Source: Methanocorpusculaceae archaeon UBA425 (lineage in GTDB: Archaea; Halobacteriota; Methanomicrobia; Methanomicrobiales; Methanocorpusculaceae). Taken from it: a stretch of 26,451 nt of DNA. Under the pieces are notes generated by a model. It was not told the DNA's origin and did not search any database. It saw nothing but the letters and a program-made list of their open reading frames with translations. The stretch spans positions 45,812-72,262 of the forward strand of contig DAWV01000010.1 in assembly GCA_002506085.1 (NCBI GenBank). The letters run 5' to 3'. The position numbers were made by a program, and so were the translations under genes. This document shows positions 23,036 to 26,451 of this stretch, piece after piece; the stretch's first letter is position 1, and every line of letters begins with the position of its first letter.

Positions 23036-24643
23036 TCACCCTCTCATCACATCCTCGTCCACCATATTCAGTTTGCCAGCCACCTGAACCATATCCACCG
23101 GCACGGCGACCATGTTCAGGGCTGTGCTCAGGAAATCCAGAACAATCTCCAGAACAACCGCGATACCTAGTGCCTCGACCGGGATGCCGAGCTGCAGGAA
23201 TAAAATCGAGTAACAGGCAATCCCCCCTCCGGGAACCGGGGGCACTGCCAAAGCAAGCAGACCCGATGTCAGAATAGCCGCAAAAATCCAGGAAATAGTA
23301 ATAGGCACACTGTATGCCTCTGCCATGAACAGACAAACGCAGAAGAAAATCGCCGCATGCCCGGGTCTGGAGAATGCAGTCCCCAGAGGGACGCCAAAGT
23401 TCACGAGTTTATGACTGATACCCAATTTTTTCTCGCAGCACTCCATGTTGGTTGAAAACGTCGCTGCCGAAGATGCGGTCGTGAGAGCCACGAGGAAGGA
23501 GGGAAGCAGTTTTTTTATCAGGACACGCGGGGATATTTTTCTCCGCACCGACACGCCTGCCACCATAATCACGAGATTTACCGCGACACAAAGGACGATG
23601 ATGACAAACAGCTTCAGGAGACCCGACATTTCGGAGAACATATCCGTGAGCATAAGCTGCAGAATACTGATGAAGATGATTATCGGGAGAAGCGATGTAA
23701 TCCATTCCATAATCAGCTGAATGATATTGTTCGCCTGTCCCACGAACTGAACAATGACCGGAATCTTTTTGTTCAGAATCAGCATGGCAAGACCGAATGC
23801 CACCGCCATGAAGATAATCTGCAGGGTGTTTCCTTCGAGGAAAGGAGATATGATATTAGAGGGGATGATATCCAGAATCATCACAAAGATTGTAGTGAAC
23901 TCACCGCCGCTAACCGTACTCCCGCACGCAGCCAGTTCAAAGAACGGGATACATATGAGTGCGCAGACGACCAGCGTGAAATAGATTCGCAGGAGATACC
24001 GGCCGATTACCCTTTTTCCAATTTTGCCGAGGGTAGCCGTGTCACCTATACTGTAAATACCCCATGTCAGGGATAAAAACATCATTGGCAGGGCGGTTGC
24101 AATCAAAAGCCCGATGAAGGTGTTAAACAGGGGTGTCACGATAACGTCTGAAACACCCTCCCGGAGTTCAAGTGGAAGCTGGCGGCAGAGAAGTCCTACG
24201 AGGATGCCCGTAACCATCGAAGAGACAAGATAAATGAGCGGGTTGATTTTTTTCCGCTTCGGCATCAGGGCGATCTGGTTTTCACCATTTACATAATGAT
24301 ACGAAGGGGTCAGACCCATGTTTGCAAGCAGAGTCTGGACCGAATTGCCGCCGTTCAGGACGCAGTCCCCTCCTTCCTCACCGAAAGGATTTACCCGGGT
24401 TCCTGCGACCGACAATGTAATATACTGACGCCCCAGACGTTTCCCGCATCGATATGTACCCTCGGTGCCTTCGCCAAGGACATCGAGCCATTTGAGGAGG
24501 ACTTTTTCTACGGCAAGATGGAGACGCTCGGCATCATATTTTTCGATATTGCCTTCTTTGAGAGCCTCGGCTGTCAGAGAGCTGATCTGACCTACAGCAT
24601 CTTCCGAGAGACGAAACGAGAGCGTTTTTGTTGATATTTCCAT
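23036..24643 (-). CDS. Dicarboxylate/amino-acid:cation symporter fused to an N-terminal ATPase-like domain
   Basis: The 535-residue protein has two parts. Residues 1-130 are soluble and look like a GHKL/anti-sigma-type ATPase fold (RLHLAVEKVLLKWLDVLGEG as the helix that normally carries the N-box, RQYITLSVAGTRVNPFGEEG, then NQIALMPKRK). The canonical N-box Asn is missing, so ATP binding is doubtful. Residues 135-530 form a transporter of the SDF/DAACS (GltPh-like) family with TTASSAATFSTNMECCEKKL, the serine-rich HP1 loop. The usual NMDGT sodium motif in the next helix is replaced by AFSRPGHA, so ion coupling may differ. From memory, this fusion occurs in Firmicutes transporters, so transfer is plausible. 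The ATG is at 24643, behind a TATA box and palindrome. Confidence 0.85.
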   Translation of the reverse strand: MEISTKTLSFRLSEDAVGQISSLTAEALKEGNIEKYDAERLHLAVEKVLLKWLDVLGEGTEGTYRCGKRLGRQYITLSVAGTRVNPFGEEGGDCVLNGGNSVQTLLANMGLTPSYHYVNGENQIALMPKRKKINPLIYLVSSMVTGILVGLLCRQLPLELREGVSDVIVTPLFNTFIGLLIATALPMMFLSLTWGIYSIGDTATLGKIGKRVIGRYLLRIYFTLVVCALICIPFFELAACGSTVSGGEFTTIFVMILDIIPSNIISPFLEGNTLQIIFMAVAFGLAMLILNKKIPVIVQFVGQANNIIQLIMEWITSLLPIIIFISILQLMLTDMFSEMSGLLKLFVIIVLCVAVNLVIMVAGVSVRRKISPRVLIKKLLPSFLVALTTASSAATFSTNMECCEKKLGISHKLVNFGVPLGTAFSRPGHAAIFFCVCLFMAEAYSVPITISWIFAAILTSGLLALAVPPVPGGGIACYSILFLQLGIPVEALGIAVVLEIVLDFLSTALNMVAVPVDMVQVAGKLNMVDEDVMRG

Positions 24644-24686
24644 GCTGATGTATCCCCAGATTCTTCTTCATTCATTGAACCTCAGG

Positions 24687-24712
24687 AAATATATAGACTC
24701 CATTCTGGAGTC
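24687..24712 (-). promoter_or_regulatory. TATA box plus adjoining perfect palindrome of the symporter gene
   Basis: The AT run TATATATTT (24687-24695) on the minus strand gives a predicted start near 24665 and a leader of about 23 bases. Directly upstream lies GACTCCA-TTC-TGGAGTC (24696-24712), a perfect seven-base inverted repeat occupying the TFB-recognition side. A protein bound there would control access to the promoter. Confidence 0.5.
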
Positions 24713-24755
24713 ATTTGTCACCGTTATATCCGTCTCCCGGGATTATTTCGAACAG

Positions 24756-24765
24756 GATAAAATAC
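24756..24765 (+). promoter_or_regulatory. TATA box of the condensation-domain-like gene
   Basis: GATAAAATAC centred near 24760 predicts transcription start about five bases before the ATG at 24793. A second TATA-like CATATAAAG at 24774-24782 is too close to the ATG to serve it. Confidence 0.45.
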
Positions 24766-24792
24766 ACAGACAGCATATAAAGGGAATATTCC

Positions 24793-26055
24793 ATGAAAGA
24801 CATCTTTATTCCCTCTTCAATTATCGACCGCAACCAGCGGATGTTCACGAGCAATGAATATTATTTCTTCTCTCTGAGATTGGAGATACAGGGGAATATC
24901 GACCCTCGCAGACTGGAAACTGCTGTTGCAAAAGTTGCAGAGGCAATCCCGATTCTCCGGTATTATTACAGCGGGACTCTGGATAAAAGCGGATGGAAGC
25001 CCCTTCCCAAAAATCCCGGGTGGGTGACACGCAGCTCGGCAGAACCTGCAGCCCTGCATACCCTTCTGAAGAGTCTGCCAACGGAACATTCGCCCATGCA
25101 CATTGTTCTGGACAAAAAGCCGGATTCAGACACACTTGTCATTTCCATGGATCATACGGTCACTGATGCTCACGGACTGCTGGAAATCGCAGGTATGATT
25201 TCATCTACCTATGCGGCACTGGGCTGGAACCCGGATTTTTCATTACTTCCCATTCCGCAATCAGAAGACCGCTCACTCAAACCTCTCATTCAGTCATATT
25301 CACATGAAGTATGTGAATCATTATGCCGGGCGGAGGCTGAGAACAGATTTGCGGTAATGCCGTATCAAAAACTCTTTGTAACCGCACCAACCGAAAGATT
25401 ATCGCCAAAACTTTTTACCAGGCAGATAAAACCGCAGATGTTTCCGGCGATGAAGGCGTTTGCAAAACAACACCACGCAACTATCAATGATGTTTTACTT
25501 ACGGTTTATGCAGCTGCACTAAAGGAATATGCAGGTACAAAGTCCGATGTTTCGATAAAACATATCCCCATCCGGAGTGCTGTCGATCTCAGGAAATATT
25601 ATCCCCCATACCTGAGAAACGAAATCAGAAATTACTCCGTGCCCTACTGGACGTCGGTTGCAATGCCCGGCAATGATATTCCCTCAATCCTTCGCGGGGT
25701 GGCTGCATCGTCACGGAAGACAAAAGCGGGTGCACCGGGAATTGGAGCCATGTTTTCCATTGAAGAGCCGGATTGTCCCGTTTCCAGACCGTATCAAGAT
25801 GCAGACTACTCACTTGCACCATTTATATCCAATGTGGGCGTGCTGGCAAAAGATATTGTGGATTTCGGAGACGGCCTGAGTGTAAAAGATGTGGTGATTT
25901 ATGCAAATATCACGACAGAAAATCCATTTATCATAGGTGTGCTTACATGGGAGAACACGCTTTCTCTTTGTATTTTTACCGATTGCAATTACGATATAGT
26001 AAAGCGTCTGCTTGACCGCATGACGGCACTCATTGAAGAAAATTGCCAGGCATAA
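24793..26055 (+). CDS. Condensation-domain-like acyltransferase
   Basis: The 420-residue protein looks like the chloramphenicol acetyltransferase/condensation superfamily (NRPS condensation domains, PapA5 and alcohol acyltransferases). The active-site motif HHxxxDG appears as MDHTVTDAHG with H121 as probable base and D125 structural; the first His is Asp and the Gly is Ala. Other superfamily features are the N-terminal substrate strand region (YYFFSLRLEIQGNID), the central HHATINDVLLTVYAAALKEY helix, IPIRSAVDLRKYYP and a C-terminal FISNVGVLAKD segment. It stands alone, with no adenylation or carrier domain nearby, so it is probably a free acyltransferase using acyl-CoA. Together with the PlsC-type gene 1.8 kb upstream it hints at acylation chemistry; product unknown. 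Confidence 0.75.
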   Translation: MKDIFIPSSIIDRNQRMFTSNEYYFFSLRLEIQGNIDPRRLETAVAKVAEAIPILRYYYSGTLDKSGWKPLPKNPGWVTRSSAEPAALHTLLKSLPTEHSPMHIVLDKKPDSDTLVISMDHTVTDAHGLLEIAGMISSTYAALGWNPDFSLLPIPQSEDRSLKPLIQSYSHEVCESLCRAEAENRFAVMPYQKLFVTAPTERLSPKLFTRQIKPQMFPAMKAFAKQHHATINDVLLTVYAAALKEYAGTKSDVSIKHIPIRSAVDLRKYYPPYLRNEIRNYSVPYWTSVAMPGNDIPSILRGVAASSRKTKAGAPGIGAMFSIEEPDCPVSRPYQDADYSLAPFISNVGVLAKDIVDFGDGLSVKDVVIYANITTENPFIIGVLTWENTLSLCIFTDCNYDIVKRLLDRMTALIEENCQA

Positions 26056-26083
26056 TTACGTAAGAATAGAGAGCTAACATACC

Positions 26084-26090
26084 TTTTTTT
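26084..26090 (+). terminator. U-tract after the condensation-domain-like gene
   Basis: A run of seven T lies about 28 bases past the stop codon, followed by AATACTTTT; this fits an archaeal U-tract terminator. Confidence 0.5.
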
Positions 26091-26147
26091 AATACTTTTC
26101 ACTCTTATTTTGGAATAGTTGCTGTCAGGTCTTACTAAAGAATAAAG

Positions 26148-26178
26148 AAAAAAAAGTGAGTGGTTAGAAAACCACTTA
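26148..26178 (-). terminator. Intrinsic-type terminator of the mcr operon
   Basis: On the minus strand AGTGGTT and AACCACT (26159-26176) form a perfect seven-base-pair stem with a four-base loop, then CAC and eight T (26148-26155). The stem begins at the mcrA stop codon. Confidence 0.7.
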
Positions 26179-26451
26179 CTGTGCCGGAATGATGAGAGAT
26201 CTCTCACCAGCTGGCATGAACTCGCGGATTGCTCCTTTTGCGAATTCTGCACGCGGGTGGGCGAAGTCGAAGGTCAGTGCCGGGTCTGCGAAGCAGATCT
26301 TAATAAGCGGAGAGAGAGTCCATGCATCGCCGCGGCCGAAGTGAGCTCCTGCTGCGATTGCGGCATATTCTCCCTGGTGACCGACGTTCATTGCGTAGTT
26401 CGGGTAGTTTGGTCCACGGAACTCGCCAATACAGCCTTCATCAGGTCTGAT
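26176..26451 (-). CDS. mcrA: Methyl-coenzyme M reductase alpha subunit, C-terminal part (cut by window edge)
   Basis: McrA carries the nickel F430 active site that releases methane from methyl-CoM and CoB. Only the last 91 residues are in the window; the gene continues beyond position 26451. The segment FRGPNYPNYAMNVGHQGEYA followed by HFGRGDAW, SPLIKICFADPALTFDF, and the end EFAKGAIREFMPAGERSLII match the very conserved McrA C-terminus. The modified-residue region lies upstream of what is visible. McrA is usually the last gene of mcrBDCGA, consistent with the strong terminator right after it. This is the clearest marker that the organism is a methanogen. Confidence 0.97.
   Translation of the reverse strand: MRPDEGCIGEFRGPNYPNYAMNVGHQGEYAAIAAGAHFGRGDAWTLSPLIKICFADPALTFDFAHPRAEFAKGAIREFMPAGERSLIIPAQ

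Noticed and set aside
1..26451. Insertion sequence, integrase or prophage
   Set aside because: No transposase, integrase or phage-like reading frame and no flanking target duplication could be found in the window.

Overview
This window comes from a hydrogenotrophic methanogen, most likely a Methanomicrobiales member close to Methanocorpusculum. The placement rests on the C-terminal end of methyl-coenzyme M reductase McrA at the right edge, a formylmethanofuran dehydrogenase operon (fwdDBAC), a proteasome-activating nucleotidase (PAN) and an ADP-forming acyl-CoA synthetase. Archaeal TATA boxes, near-leaderless starts and U-tract terminators fit this. The genus is an inference; no rRNA or tRNA gene was found.

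Layout, left to right. 1-430 has no credible protein gene but holds a long nested hairpin and a U-tract terminator, possibly the end of a structured RNA. 431-1836 (-) carries a tandem pair of COG2426-type membrane proteins. 1942-3413 (+) is a two-gene unit: a TIM-barrel isomerase/epimerase-like protein overlapping a two-helix membrane protein. 3418-5489 (-) carries a ribbon-helix-helix regulator, a DUF5804-like protein and PAN. 5704-7674 (+) encodes a glutamine synthetase-family enzyme and a hypothetical protein. 7707-9393 (-) is a sodium:solute symporter preceded by a 37-residue membrane protein missing from a plain ORF list. 9420-9660 is a repeat-rich intergenic stretch. 9755-11818 (-) is the fused acyl-CoA synthetase, followed by a Lys/Ser-rich hypothetical protein.

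12457-13370 is 0.9 kb of non-coding, AT-rich DNA full of inverted repeats upstream of fwdD. It looks like a large control region and long structured leader for fwdDBAC (13371-17616), the first CO2-reducing step of methanogenesis. A terminator-like hairpin separates that operon from a small siroheme sulfite reductase-like protein with two ferredoxin clusters. This is followed by a small Cys-containing gene interrupted by an in-frame TAA.

18984-26055 has a more accessory character: a P-type cation ATPase (-), a PlsC-type acyltransferase with a zinc ribbon (+), a dicarboxylate/amino-acid symporter with an N-terminal ATPase-like domain (-), and a condensation-domain-like acyltransferase (+). The acyltransferases and the fused symporter look bacterial in type and may have been acquired by transfer; this is inferred, not tested.

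The items most worth a second look are the structured fwd control region and leader, the interrupted small gene at 18609-18794, the small symporter partner at 9280-9393, the hairpin repeats at 9602-9658, and the ATPase-domain/symporter fusion with its palindrome beside the TATA box.
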